Counted from the first letter of the stretch, positions 11,067 through 23,652 are shown. The stretch is DNA of 64,000 nucleotides from Heterobilharzia americana (GCA_944470555.2 OX104131.1:16794515-16858514), one strand, 5' to 3'. Notes: a model not told the origin generated them from the letters alone. Made by a program: numbers and translations.

Positions 11067-13494
11067 GTGAGTACATAATTTTTATGTGCAATTCATGTTC
11101 CGGTATTTGTGTTCCACGCTAATTCCACTCAGCTATTCTCTATTGCTCTCCTCTCTAAATGCTTCATATAGGTCTCTAAAAAAACGTGCACACTTAAGCG
11201 TTTCAGGTAATGTGTTTAACAATATATTCATATTCAACAATGTACTCTCAATTTTGATTGGTTCAGAGTTAATCTTATCGTCGAAGCTACATTTTCATTA
11301 AGGTCATCTCAAGGTTTACTACAGCCAATCATCACTCTATAATTTCACCTTGAAATGACTTTGTCAACGCCCACAATTTTTCAGTTTGTTTTGGGTGTTT
11401 CTCTGGTACTATACATTAAAGGGCTTTTAATTTATGATTAGTATGGCAAGAAGTGGATATTAAGTTAATCACCAAAAATGCTTGTGCTAAGTCATAATTT
11501 TTCCGAAACACTTCACGGACAGTTTAACGAAGAGCCTAAGGAAGATAAAGATGAATTACTTGTTCACTCTATGCTTCGTGAACGGTAAGTCAGCTATAAC
11601 TTGATATTAAATATTTTACAGATATTTTTATAAAATCTAAATTAAACGAATAAAAGTAGTGAAAGACATGCTTTTTTTCAGCAGTGTTCATTTAGTCACT
11701 TCGTTTGATAAGTGGAAAGCATGACACTTACTTCCCATGTTATATCATTCCAGTCCCACTTTTTTGTTTCGGCTGGAGATGCACATACCGCTGCCTTTCA
11801 GTGTCATTCTTTTGTACAATGGGTTGCTATCATCAGCCTTTATACCATTATTAGAGTTCACAGAGAGATCGTAATTCTATGCATTTTTGTTAATCTCTGC
11901 TGATGATTTCACCAAGTTTTAAATCTTTCATAGATTACCTAGTTGTTTGTATCAGTAATCTTTAATAGGTCATGGGAACCAAATATATTGGTTGCTCATC
12001 TCCTGCCACTCAAAACCTTTTGATAATTCAGTTAACTGTTATTGTGTTGCTTTTCACTCCATTCGTAAATATTCTCATGTTCATTCTTTAATAGGCCAAT
12101 GACGTATATTAATCTTTGCTTGTGGTAGTACCATGGAGGTCCAATCTCATTTTGACAGTATCAACGGTGTGAAGACGATATATGCTGCTTTAGAGAGTTT
12201 CATTGGTTCAAAGATCTGTGCAAGAAACAAATTTCCAGACCTAAATGATTCGATCATGGTTTATGAACTGAAATGAACCACTCTAGAAGGTAGTCGGGTG
12301 AAGTAATTAAGACAAATGGGCATGTAAATCGCTATTTAGGATACTATATGTTAGAGTCTTTTTCATGGGAGAGGTGGCATAGCTTTTTGACGATCATAAT
12401 TCTTACCCTCTGGACCCTCTCTGTTGTATCAATTTCATATTTAAAACATGGGCTCGCTGCTTCAGTCCTATACTCCATATGAGGTCTTGTGTATTTCCAG
12501 TTTAAGATCCGAAACCTATCTTCATCAAAATTTTCAAAGGCCTTTCTAAGGATCATAAAATTTGAAGACATTTAGCAGTTGCTTCTTTACAGTTAGTTGC
12601 TGGCTTAAGGTCACAACGAACTGTAATACTTAAGTCTGTATATTCCTTTAACTTTGGGCATCAGCAAGTCATTGATTAAGTTGTCATGTGAAACCTCACG
12701 ACATATTCTCGTGAAGTTTTTATAGAAAGCGAAGAAAAGTGTTGTGATTCAAACACTTGTTAGATAGTGATTTCAACCACTTATATTCGCCTTGACCACA
12801 TGTTTACTGTTTATCAAAACTTCAGATTTCTTCGTTTCTATTCTATTGACTCATGTTTCCTGTTACCTACTCTCGTATCATTCCGTTTTCGTAAGCATTC
12901 TCTTTTTATATTGTTGTGAAATGTGATCATTTGGACTGATCTGCTTTTGAACGAGGTGTCACGTTGTTATATCTGTCTCTATGTTATTTTTTACGTACTT
13001 TGTGGGGGATGAAAATATGAGCTAATTGTTCTGAGGTTTTCATTTGTCAGTGTTATCAAAGCAGCACCTTTAATTATTATTGAGTATTTGTCGGTTTTTG
13101 TGCTTAAAAATGTGGCATAGGAAAGTAGATGAGATTTAGTTCATTGTTTTAGACTCTTGAGTTTCACTCAGTCAGTTACCGGTTCGAGTCCGCTTATTCA
13201 GCAAGTTTTTGACAACTAGATGATATTCCACTTTGGTTGATTTATTAGATTTATTGGATAGTGGAACAGTATTTACTGGATTACGTCTCAGACATAATTT
13301 ATTGTCTATAATCATATCAAAATAACTGCACAACTTTGAGACGTATCACAAAGGAGGTGAGACAATTAGAACTATATAAAACATGTCTCAAAGTTGTACA
13401 GTTAGTGTGATATGACTGATATGTCTGAAACGTAATCCAGTAAACAACACCATTCCACTTTGTGATACGCCCAATAAATCAACTAAAATGGAAT

Positions 13495-13625
13495 TAAATC
13501 TTGAGGGTCGCGGGTGCGCCTTGCTGAGGAGTCCCATACTAGGACGAAACAGCTGTCCAGTGCTCCCAGGTTTCCATTGTTCCTCCAACTGATGTCAGTC
13601 TACAATGATGAATACCAACTTAAAA
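13495..13625 (+). repeat. SINE family B, 5'-truncated
   Basis: Begins at GAGGGTCGCGGGTGCGCC; carries GGACGAAACAGCTGTCCAG and CCAACTGATGTCAGTCTAC. Confidence 0.7.
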
Positions 13626-13979
13626 TGGAATTACTTTCTACTACGGTTCTGAGGTTTTACTCTTAAATTAGATATTGTTTGCCCTCCTGGCATGGTTCCT
13701 GGTCTGGTCTACGAGCCTTATTATGAATACTTAGATCTTCTGATCAACGGTTGCATTGTATAACATCCCAATTGTGTGTCATCAAATTATTCTCCTTCAG
13801 AAAGAGGCAAAGGAAGTCTACAGTTATTCCCAATTGAAGTCAAACTACTGTTGTGCTGTTTGACTAATAAACATAGCATGGAACTTGTTATTTCTGTCTA
13901 TTCTTTCGGATGAAAAATATACGAGGTTATCTGCTGTACTCGCGATGACCTAGTTTTATCCCTATTATCCACTCCTCCC

Positions 13980-15190
13980 AATAAAATTTGAGATTTTTAG
14001 ATAGACAGATCGATGTAGAGCCTAGTAAGGAAGTGCATTAATGCAATTTGTCACAACATGCAGCAGCATGCAAGAAAGGATTATTGTATAGAAAGATTGA
14101 TATTAAAGTAGACAAATGTGTTTGAGGAGACGAAATAAACAGATGAAGGTTAACAAAATGTCCAAGATGATAAAGAGTGTATTTGTCTGCGCCAATGTGA
14201 TCGATTTTCAGCTATGTCACCAAAGTTCTTCAATAGGTGATTCCTATCGTCCCCAGAACCCAAGCCATACAGTTTACACCTTCTTACACAGATCTGATGC
14301 CAATTTTTTTTATCTGATTGTGCACATTTTTCTAATCCAATCCCACTTGGACTAACACCGCACATCGAGGTAGCCAATGGCTTGGTAAGCATATGTTCAA
14401 AGCACTTCAGTTGGCGAAGGTTCACAACTTGATGGATTTACTTGCCTTCCTTGCCGAATATTTTACGCCTAACCCCGACTTTGCTCACACTGGGATTCTA
14501 TCATATTCGAGGAATGCTACAAAGATATATGTCGTTGGAAACGCGTAATGTCTTCCTACCGTCCACTCTAAGAGATCATATCCCAGCCTCATAAGAAAAC
14601 AGAGCGGATTGCAGCGCAATGTACTCATCGTTTAATAGGCATTACTACATTATAGTGGCATCAGAGATAGCATAAGTTGGAAGACGTGAAACAAATATTT
14701 CGTGTATGTTAAGTGTGGTTTTGTCAACAATCCATTTAGGTAAATGCAACAGCTTCCCAAGTAAGTGAAGCGGTCTACGCGTTCTGCCATTTCACTCTTT
14801 ATCTGTCAACCAGAAGTAGTTGCAAATGAGTCCTGAAGTACCATCTTACGCTTGACAGGTGCAGAGCTTAAAAGTACTCAAGTTTTTGCTGAAGTTGTTG
14901 AGAAGACCCTGCATTTCAACAGCGTATTCAACTAACAGGACAATCTCATCTGTGTACAAGAGGTGAGCCAAGCACCCTCTGGGAAGTTAGTCAATCCCTG
15001 TGAATTCGGAGGCACGTACGGTTATATCATTTAGGACGCCTACAACAAAGCTGAAAAAGAATGGTGATAGTGGGCTATCTTGGTGAACACCACTGATTGT
15101 TAATTCTGATCGGTGTGCTATTCAGGAACTCAACCAACACTTCGCTGCAGAAATGCTGGGCATCATTGTTACTAGTTGGGTGTAAAAACC
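13980..15190 (-). mobile_element. 5'-truncated LINE, RT palm to 3' end
   Basis: On the minus strand: SGVHQDSPLSPFFFSFVVGV near 15110-15040 (RT palm motif), LLYTDEIVLL near 14970-14940 where the catalytic Tyr-x-Asp-Asp has become YTDE, then degenerate thumb, then a C-terminal motif (DDRNHLLKNFGDIAENRSHWRR) near 14260-14200. Stops and shifts show it is dead. It links the many short copies of that C-terminal motif elsewhere in the window to a LINE 3' end. Confidence 0.72.
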
Positions 15191-15329
15191 TACTCACATT
15201 GGATCTTAGCTGAAAATATTCACATGAAGTGACAAAAATTTTAAATCCCTAATAATAATAGCAGTAATAACTTAGTATTAGGAGAGAGTATGGCCGAAGT
15301 GGTTATTTTAATTGTAAACGTTGAACGAC

Positions 15330-15610
15330 AACCTTTTTGGAACTATTTGAAACTGAGGTACATCGAGTAAGTGCTACTGTAGTATTGTTCTTGGCAGATG
15401 ACGCAGTAGCGTAGATCTGTCCATAAATTATCGTCGTCCCAGTAGTCATATCACTTTTCATTGCTACTTTCGTGACCCTCCACTTTTCTCATCTTATGAA
15501 TTTCACGAATTATCGAAAGAATTTTTCTCTCTTTCCGCTTGATCCTTTCTAACCTTATATGCTGATGGGAAATGTGGAGAATTGGGCCGTTCAGCAATAG
15601 TTCAAGGTCT
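15330..15610 (+). repeat. LINE 3' tail copy
   Basis: Matches only the downstream part of the LINE 3'-end family, ending with the TATATGCTGATGGGAAATGTG-like block near 15556-15576. No coding motif remains. Confidence 0.45.
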
Positions 15611-17184
15611 CATGTTGATGTTAACTAACTAACTGGCTGGAGTAGTATCATGTGTTCAGCTTAGATGATGAGATAATTTCACTTCTTTGGAAGTAAAATC
15701 AGCCTAATACCCCAGAACACTATGCTTGCATTAAAGGGATTAATTAACTTGAAATTATCAGTATTATACCGATAAGGTGTTTCTTTATCATTTTGGTCAT
15801 TTAGATTTCATGTCAGTCATATAATTTTAGTGAGACTACATACTTTGAAAAGTTTATAAAAGATTAGAATCATTTACGTGTATTTGTTTTTGTGTATATA
15901 TGTGTCGGTAAATCTGAGCTAGTAACAGCTGTTCAACCAAATAAATTACTTTTACTTTTCATTAAGAATGTTTAACCTATTTGTGTTACCATATTTTCTT
16001 TGTTTGTGCATTTAACAATAGATACATAGATACATATACTATCAGAATTCACTGAAAGTAAAACAAAACTGAAAATTATACAAAACTTATCATCAGTAAA
16101 AAAAAAAATACAACAGAGAGAAAAGCATAAAAATAATTGACTAGATAAAATGGTCTATCAGTCCATGCGTATTGAGTAGTAAGACGTTTATAATTATCTT
16201 GGAGTAAAATGGAAAGTGAATTTATCTTCCTCATTGACAAACATTTCCAGCAACTATTTGGTTCACTTGTATCTAGTCATTAATATCATCTTACAGGAGT
16301 GAGTTCATCACTTCATAAACTTGTGTTTACTTTGGTGTCTATGATAGATCAAACATAAAACAACTGATGTAGATAATTATGATGAAAATAGTAATGTAAT
16401 ATTATCAAAGATTTTTTGTACTAACACATGGCTTGTATATAAAGTTGTTTTTAATGATGAGAAGAAAACTTTAATTACTCAAAAATAATTAAGTTATTTG
16501 TCTTAGATTGAAGGTGCAAAAAATATTCAATATCTCAGTTAAGTGTACTTGTCAGTGGACTATTGTATTGAACTGAACATCTGTATTCCCTATTTTGATC
16601 TCCTCTTATTGAATGAAGTTTTTTGATTTAGAAATATGCTATATGATAGTTGACTCAATACTACTATAATGAACTTAATAAATTTCTACTGTCTTCAACA
16701 AGTCGAAATAAATTTCGAGTGATAATCTCTAACTGGTATTTAGAAGTAGGACTTCTCATGTCTCTATGGCTTACGTTTAGACAGTGTAAGGAGATTATTA
16801 TTCATTCAATAATTGAATTCATCTTGTAACTTCAGTTTCAGTGATAAAATAAATTGGTTAAAAAGAAGCTGGTGAGTTTAATTGTTTCGGTACCTTGGGT
16901 TGACATTTCTTTAACTGATGATATGTCTATGATACTTTATGTCAACTTGAAATAACATATAGGTCTTCCGGAGTGTTTTTATCTATAGAATTTACTGATG
17001 ACTGGTATTTTGGGTATTGTTTCTGTAGTACATTCATATTTTGTTATTTGACCCTTTTTGGTAACAGTATTGTGTATGTTACTCAATTACGTAGCAGTAG
17101 GAATCACTCTGAAGGTTATCTATGTGTGTTCATTAGAAACAAACAAGACTAGAGGCTATTTTTAGCTGTATTTGTAGTTCCTAG

Positions 17185-17460
17185 TGTTATAATGAACCGG
17201 ATCGATCGATCTGTACTGGCATACAAACTCCTGTACAGATGCCTCGATATTGCCTGGAGATTCGTTTTGTTATAAATTGCTCGGTAGTGGCTTGAAGTGA
17301 AAGTGCGTTTCATCCTATTTACGACTTTCCAGTTGGATGTACTTTATCTGGCTTTTGAAGTGTTGGGCTTGAATATCAGTGGGAATACTATCACCTACTG
17401 ATGAGTCCTGAAAAGAATGAAACGCTCATCCTAGATCCTACTGTTAACGAACTCCATTGA
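17185..17460 (+). repeat. SM-alpha-type SINE, fold-back, decayed hammerhead
   Basis: 17185-17270 is the reverse complement of the 3' part of the SM-alpha unit (GCATACAAACTCCTGTACAG, ATGCCTCGATATTGCC). It is followed in plus orientation by a hammerhead-like segment: CTGATGA at 17398-17404 and GAAA at 17419-17422. Stem II and stem I are broken, so it is not expected to cleave. Confidence 0.6.
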
Positions 17461-18741
17461 AGTTATAAAATCAAATAAGTATTCAAATAAAAACGCAGGA
17501 TATTCGGATTCAGAAAATAAATACTTGAACGTTCACAGAATGTTCAGAATTTTTAAGGGAATCAAGATTGAATAAAACTGCTGTGCTGTGATTGATTTTA
17601 AGCATTCTGTTTAGTTTACTGTCAAACAGTTGTATAAATTAAATACTAACGCTTACTGGAATATACTGTTTACTATCACAAGTAGTCAATCAGATTCCCA
17701 CATATGAAATATCAGGTTTATGGGGGTTACGGTATGCTTAATTCAAAAGAAAAGTAGTTATCAAGCCCTAAAAATTATACGCGTAACTATCCTCGTCATA
17801 ATACAGTGTTTGCATAACTTTCAAGCAGTCTCAGTTGCTAAATTTCTGCCACTTTTCAGTGTGATCTAACATATTTCACTGGCAATTAAATTAAGAGATG
17901 ATTCCTTGTCGATTACTGTAATTATCAAGTCATGGCAGTTGATTAAAGATTAAATGCAAGAGGATGACGGATAACTGTCTTTTTTCTTCTATGAAACCTT
18001 TGAGCTGTGCACAATGCTGACATTTTTGCTACAAGTAGATCAAGAACTTTTAAGTCAATCCATGAACATTAACTGATATATTACATGTATATCTCATTCA
18101 TCGTCAATGTATGGTCAAGTCATTGTTTATTTTTACAAATCTTTTTTCTTGCTGGTGAAGCGTTTAGTATGTATTAGATTAAACAGACGACGTGTCACCT
18201 ACATTATATCATGTGCATTGATTAGTAGCCGTTCAGAGTGTTTCAACACTTGCAATGTAACAAAGTATTGATTTCAGTAATACCTTTGTCATCATCCTTT
18301 CACTCAGTGCGCTGATACCGTCCAATAAGCGTAAACCACTTTTTTTATGATCTGTAACTAATACTATGAATTATAAGCTTTATAGTTTACTAGGTAAATA
18401 TGTGTATTAAATCATAGAACAAATAGTTCATTGAAGGAAATCCTTTTCAACAAATTTATTTTCAAAAGTTGTACAATCTTATATGTATGTTAAGTTTTTA
18501 ATCACTATGTTTGTTCTTGACGAGATGTAATGATAGTGAATTCTTTAAAAACCAGTACATAGTTTTGTTACTAGGATATTTAAAATTAAATGGGAACATA
18601 TGTAAGGTATTTGTGAAACCAGTGTTATCCATTAATTTGAAGGAAACATGGTAGCAGTAAGTAACATTATTGTAATAAAACTGATCTAAACTAAGTCCGT
18701 GTGATATGAGCGACAATCGCGAATTGTAATCAGGACGAAAG

Positions 18742-18783
<42 letters not shown>
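18742..18783. repeat. (AAT)n microsatellite
   Basis: About 14 ATA/AAT units, directly before an SM-alpha SINE. Confidence 0.95.
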
Positions 18784-18784
<1 letters not shown>

Positions 18785-18814
18785 GTGATAATAATGTGAA
18801 ACAAAGTAATTTAC

Positions 18815-19110
18815 CCGGCTATCATGCCTCATTGGCCTAGTGGATAACGCTGTGGCCTATGAAGCGATGGATACGAGGTTCGAGTCCCACTGTTAAAAGC
18901 ATCACTCACTAGAGCGCGGGTACATCCAGCTGACGAGCCCTAAATAGGGGGGAAATGCGGGTCCTGGATTCCTCTGCTAGTTACACTGAAGTAAATTATC
19001 ATTATATATATTCTGGTAATATCGTAGCATCCTCATAGGAACCAATATGCTAATAGAGGTCGAACAATTCGATTCAGCCAAACAACGGAGAATTACAAGC
19101 ACATTAACAA
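18815..19110 (+). repeat. SM-alpha-type SINE with tRNA-like promoter and hammerhead
   Basis: Pol III-like box A (TGGCCTAGTGGATAACGC, 18833-18850) and box B (GGTTCGAGTCC, 18878-18888), then a hammerhead at about 18921-18970 and the 3' part of the unit (ATCCTCATAGGAACC) to about 19110. In the ribozyme, stem I is 6 bp and CTGACGA and GAAA are present, but the closing G-C pair of stem II is G-G and stem III is mismatched. Activity is doubtful. Confidence 0.75.
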
Positions 19111-19439
19111 ACTGAGACAAAGTAAATTTAAAATAAAATAAGACCGGAAACATCTGATACAACTGTTTCCAAAATTTGTTCTGTAGACTGTATAGAAGAG
19201 GAAATAAGTTTTTGAAATTCACCTTTTTGAAAAATGGATATCCATTACGTTTCACTGAGTGAAATATGAAGCACAAGAACACTTTAACAACCACCAGCAC
19301 TGTTCTTGAATTTAGAATTCAAGGGGTTTACTACTGACGATATTCTGAAAAGCTATCTTGAAAGATCGATTCGTTAAACGTTTCATTCAGCAAACCTCAG
19401 AATAACACATCACAGTTGCTCCCTAATATGTCCCACTGT

Positions 19440-19925
19440 AAAGGATAAGCTGCCAAGACTGACCAGTTTAATGTGCGTTTACCAGTTCAGCTGCTCCTGT
19501 GGAGCTAAGCATGTAGGTTGTTCGTTTTGGCTTATTCTTCACCACACTCTATCAGACCTAGTGCAGCTTAGTAAAGGATAAAGACGAGCAGTCAACTCAT
19601 CTGTTTTCCTACATGTGGTTGATAGGGGACATTCAGCTTCGATTACCTCATACGATATTATTTACAAATTCCAACCAAACCTTCCTAAGCATTTGCGTCT
19701 TCATTTACCATTTATTGCAGAAGCTTTAGCGATTCATAATTTGAAGCCAAAAACATACGTAAACAATTTGTTAAATCTCTTTCGTTACTATGGTCCTCAC
19801 ATAGTTAACTAATAAGGCGTCTGAACATCTTGAACATTGGTCATTCTCATTTCAATTTATCGCAGATGTTTCTAACTTTATTTCATTTTAAATTCACTTT
19901 GTTTCACATTATTATCATTATTTCA
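19440..19925 (+). mobile_element. Penelope-like element 3' end (family B)
   Basis: The plus strand reads CVYQFSCSCGAKHVGCSF near 19470-19525, one in-frame stop, then VNSSVFLHVVDRGHSASI and AEALAIHNLKPKTYVNNLLN near 19720-19780. This is the same family as 9930-10400, with YIG altered to HVG. Confidence 0.75.
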
Positions 19926-19934
19926 AGTTGTTAT

Positions 19935-20335
19935 ACATCGTAGACTGACATCAGTTGGAGGAACAAAGGAAACCTGAGAGCACTGGACAGCTGTTTCGTC
20001 CTAGTGTGGGACTGCTTAGCAATGCGCACCCACGACCTCGCCTCCCAGGGGTCGAACTCGCGACCTTCAGGTTCCGCGGCCAGCGCGTTACCATTGAGCC
20101 ACTAGGTCAAATTCTAATGCTCCATATTTCCAACTTCTGTTAGCTCACTATATAGCGCGACCGTCACCCAATGTCATTATTGTGTATCTGTCCTCACGGC
20201 CATCAGGCTTTGACTCCACCGGTCACGACTTCTCATTGGAACTTCGGGAATACTTCTCGAAGCTAGTCACCAATGAGCACCAGTCAGTTAGTGTCAGTCT
20301 ACGATGAAAAACAACTTGAAATATTTCCAAATCTC
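19935..20335 (-). repeat. SINE family B, full-length copy
   Basis: On the minus strand: a leader (TTGGTGACTAGCTTCGAGAA near 20270), box A CTAGTGGCTCAATGGTAACG near 20104-20085, box B GTCGCGAGTTCGACCC near 20066-20051, then CACTAGGACGAAACAGCTG and CCAACTGATGTCAGTCTACG to 19940. About 400 bp. It is immediately beside a Penelope 3' end. This copy gives the best picture of the family. Confidence 0.75.
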
Positions 20336-20367
20336 CACAACTCCCTCAAAATTTATTATCATTATTG

Positions 20368-20401
20368 TTACTATTATTATTATTATTATTATTATTATTA
20401 T
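20368..20401. repeat. (ATT)n microsatellite
   Basis: About 11 units at the leader end of the full-length family B SINE. Confidence 0.9.
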
Positions 20402-20794
20402 GTTTTCGTTCAAACACAAGCTCAGTTTAAACCTGTTTTATTAGAATAATGTTACTTATTGATATCATGTTTCCTTTGAATTGATGAATAACACTGACTT
20501 CACAAATACCTTATTGTGTTCTCATTTATTTCCAAATATTTTGGAAGAGTTTACCCTAATAAGAAAACCATGTATTGATTTTTAAACACAATTCACTATC
20601 ATTACATCTCGTCAAAAATAAACATAATGATTAAAATTTAATGTACAGCCTTTGAAAATAAATTTGTTGAAAAGGATTTCTTTCACTGAACCATTTTTTC
20701 GATATAGTTTAATTAAATTCAACGCAAGTTTGCATTCGACGTGTATTATTCTCAAAGTGGATAATTTCAAAGTAAAGTAAACAATAGTATAATT

Positions 20795-21245
20795 GTTTTT
20801 ATATCATACCGTCGTTGATTGGGTCGAATCGATCGGTCTCTATTGGCATATGGGCTCCTGTGCGGATGCCTCGATATTGCCTGCGAAATGCGCATCCTGG
20901 ATTCCACTACTAACCACAATCCATCATTAACATAATTAGAACTCAGGCAATACCGAGGCATCCACACAGGAGCCCATATACCAATAGGGACCGACCAATT
21001 CGGTCCAATCAACGATGGTATGATATAAAAACAACTATACTAAAACTATACCCGTCGCACAAGAAGTGGCTATCGTGGCTCGGTGGTGTAGTGGATAACG
21101 TGCTAGCGTTTGAAGCGATCGCTCCAGAGTCCGAATCCCGGTGGGGACAACATCACTCACTGGAAAGCAGGTACATCCAGCTGACGAGTCCCAAATAGGA
21201 CGAAATGTGCATCCTGGATTCCACTGCTAGCCACAATCCATCATT
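20795..21245 (+). repeat. SM-alpha-type SINE, fold-back plus full unit
   Basis: 20795-20883 is the near-perfect reverse complement of 20942-21032. Between them lie the 3' half of a hammerhead (GAAATGCGCATCCTGG, 20887-20902) and the start of the unit. A full tRNA-like unit follows: box A region 21076-21098, box B GAGTCCGAATCCCG 21127-21140, then the hammerhead at 21171-21222. Confidence 0.8.
21171..21222 (+). ncRNA. Hammerhead ribozyme with intact core
   Basis: CTGACGA at 21181-21187; stem II 21188-21201 (GTCC paired with GGAC, loop CAAATA); GAA at 21202-21204; stem III 21205-21212 (ATG paired with CAT around two bases); cleavage-site C at 21213. Stem I pairs ATCCAG at 21175-21180 with CTGGAT at 21214-21219. 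All core positions match the hammerhead consensus. Hammerheads in schistosome SM-alpha repeats are known to be active. It is in sense orientation within the 19.9-kb ankyrin intron. Confidence 0.85.
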
Positions 21246-21329
21246 CACATAAAGTGAACAATAACAACAGCAAACAACGTAACAAAATTCACTTTAATGT
21301 ATTTTTGAGATGAATGGGGATTTTTAATT

Positions 21330-21600
21330 GAGAAGTAGTATTCATCACTGACTGACATCAGTTGGGGAGCTATCGAGAATCTGGGAGCACTGGACAGCTG
21401 TTCCGCCCTAGTGTGGGACTCCTCAGCAGTATGCACCCACGACCTGGCTAGGGATCGAACTCAGGACCTTCAGGTTTCACGGCGAACGTGTTAACCACTC
21501 AGTCACTGGGTCGGTTTCCAGTAGTTCACAATTTCGAACTTCTGTCAATTCACGACATAGTGTGACTGTCACCCAAGGTCTTCAGTTAGCATCCACTTCA
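21330..21600 (-). repeat. SINE family B
   Basis: Minus strand: ACCCAGTGACTGAGTGGTTA near 21513, GAGTTCGATCCCTAGCC near 21460, and the CAGCTGTCCAGTGCTCCCAG tail near 21392. Confidence 0.7.
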
Positions 21601-22563
21601 CTTCCGACTTTAATTTTCTTTTGACACTGAATTGTTTACAAGTTGAAGTGTATAAACTATACAACAGCGGTGACATCATTAAAACTGTAAACATATTTTA
21701 TATGTATATAATGTGATAAGTAAGATATAGTGATGATTGGTGTGATGAAATGTTTTCAGTGAGTCGATATCAGTGTATAGGATTCATAGGATTCATCATA
21801 AAAATTAATTTTTCCTGTAGCATTAACTTGATCCAATTCCACACGGTGACCTTTTGTGTTGACCGTATAAGTTTATATGATCTATTTTCCGCATATAACT
21901 GTTTATTTACGTAATTAGTTGATAAAATCATGGAAACTCAAGTAGTTGGTCTAGTTCAAGGTTGACGGTTAGTTGTGGATCGAAAGACTGTGATTAGCAC
22001 TGAGCACTAAACTCTAATCAATGGCTCATTAGTGGTGACCATTGCATGAAATTTGTGCGGAATTTGATGAGCTACTCTACAAGGGATTACAAGAAACCAC
22101 TTAGGCATATAGTGTGTTTATTTGTGCTTGAGTTTTCCTGTCATATATAAATCTAAATTACCTGTTTACCTTTAGGTGAACATGGGCAAAATTCATTTTA
22201 TGCTCATTTTCAAAGCAATACTCATCTACTTTCTTCCTTGAATAATTAATCGATATTTGAAATTAACGTGATTTTGTGGTTTATTTTTTCTTTTTACATT
22301 TCTCTCTTCCTATTTTATTCGAGAGTAAGACTAGAATCTTAACAATCAATAAGAAAATGTTTTTTAGTTACTATAGTTACCTGCACGCCTTTCATAGTTT
22401 ATCAGGTAAATTTAGAAAAGTAAAAAAGCATGTAAGATACTAAGTACATATCCACATTTGAGTATTATATATATATGAATGATAATTTGACCCATTTCAA
22501 ACGTGTTGCAGCTTGGTGGTGACTTATATCATGCTTTAACCGGTTGCATGCATTCAATTTTAT

Positions 22564-22695
22564 GAGTGACTGTAAATGCCCCTCTAACAAAGGCTGAAAT
22601 AACCAATTGAATTTCTCTATTTCGGTTAAAAAGGCAGTTTTTTTCATGAAATACAGAACTCTAATTGGTTGTTATGATGGCTTTTACAGTCACTA
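22564..22695. mobile_element. MITE with 8-bp target duplication
   Basis: The 132-bp element starts GAGTGACTGTAAATGCC and ends GGCTTTTACAGTCACTA. Flanks are AATTTTAT (22556-22563) and AATTGTAT (22696-22703), 7 of 8 identical. Confidence 0.75.
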
Positions 22696-22834
22696 AATTG
22701 TATTGACTAAAATGATTTGGAATCATAAAGTACAGTAGTGCCAAGTAATAGTTAGAATTCATCGGGCTTCAATAAACCGCTAAGTAAACAAATGAACTTA
22801 ATGACCGTCTAGGAAACTATAGCAGTAAGCGATT

Positions 22835-22925
22835 ACTTTTCTTGATTTTCTGAAAATCTACTTTTCCAACAGAAAAAAGAAAAACTAATTGGTTATTTCA
22901 AGTAGTTGGTGGAGTGGCTAGTAGA
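22835..22925. mobile_element. MITE partial copy
   Basis: CTAATTGGTTATTTCAAG and TGGTGGAGTGGC match one half of the family; the copy runs into a LINE tail. Confidence 0.4.
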
Positions 22926-23275
22926 AGTTGGTTTAGGGTGTAAGAGAACTTGTAATGGCCAAACCAAAATCTGGCACCAGTACATGAAGTCCCTGACTGT
23001 TGGTCTGAGCTGTCTAGGAAGGTGTACACTATCTGGCTGGGGTCCTCAAGACCACAGGAATCGGTGGTTGAGGAATCTTGGTGACATGGCTGGGAATCGG
23101 TCACAATGGCACAGATGTATACACTTCTTTGAGGTCTTTTAAAGTTTGAATATTTGTTTATTCTCGTATACATCTTTCTCTCCTTCAATGTCTTTTTCTA
23201 TCCACTTTTTCCTTGAATGCTACTGTTAAATGTGGCAACTTGAACTGATGCACTTGTTTGCGAGGCTTTAGATTG
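22910..23275 (+). repeat. LINE 3'-end copy, best preserved
   Basis: The plus strand encodes QTKIWHQYMKSLTVGLSCLG, then GWGPQDHRNRWLRNLGDM and AGNRSQWHRCIHF. This resembles the last part of LINE polyproteins (W..LGDMA..RSQWR). The 3' noncoding tail with TGGCAACTTGAACTGATG follows near 23235. Confidence 0.65.
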
Positions 23276-23406
23276 ATTTTTTCATCTATCTAGTAGAGTG
23301 GCCTATAGAGTCCATTCGTTCGTTCGTTGAATTTATTTCGAGATTTTTGTTTTTTATATTAAGTACTGCAGTAACTTTTATCGATTTTCCTTTATGTTCT
23401 CGCTGC

Positions 23407-23545
23407 AAGTGACTTTAAATGCCACCCTGAAGTTGAAATGACAGATTGGATATCTATACTTTAATTGCAAGGGTAATTTTTTTATAAAATACAGAGAATT
23501 AATCGATTATTTCATTATTTGTTAGGGTGGCCTTTAAAGTCACTC
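23407..23545. mobile_element. MITE with 8-bp target duplication
   Basis: The 139-bp element starts AAGTGACTTTAAATGCCACC and ends GGTGGCCTTTAAAGTCACTC. Flanks are CTCGCTGC (23399-23406) and TTCGCTGC (23546-23553), 7 of 8 identical. Confidence 0.8.
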
Positions 23546-23652
23546 TTCGCTGCCAATGCGTTGTTTTTTACTTATAGTTGGGTTGTTTTTGCCTGAATAA
23601 GTTATTTCTTGATCTCGTTCTTAAAAGCTGTGAAAAGATGTAGAAATTCGAC

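Noticed and set aside
18921..18970. Second active hammerhead
   Set aside because: The core blocks are present, but the stem II base is G-G and stem III is mismatched, so I list it only as part of the repeat.
21076..21150. Apparent tRNA gene in SM-alpha
   Set aside because: It is the promoter part of a dispersed repeat, with no acceptor stem.
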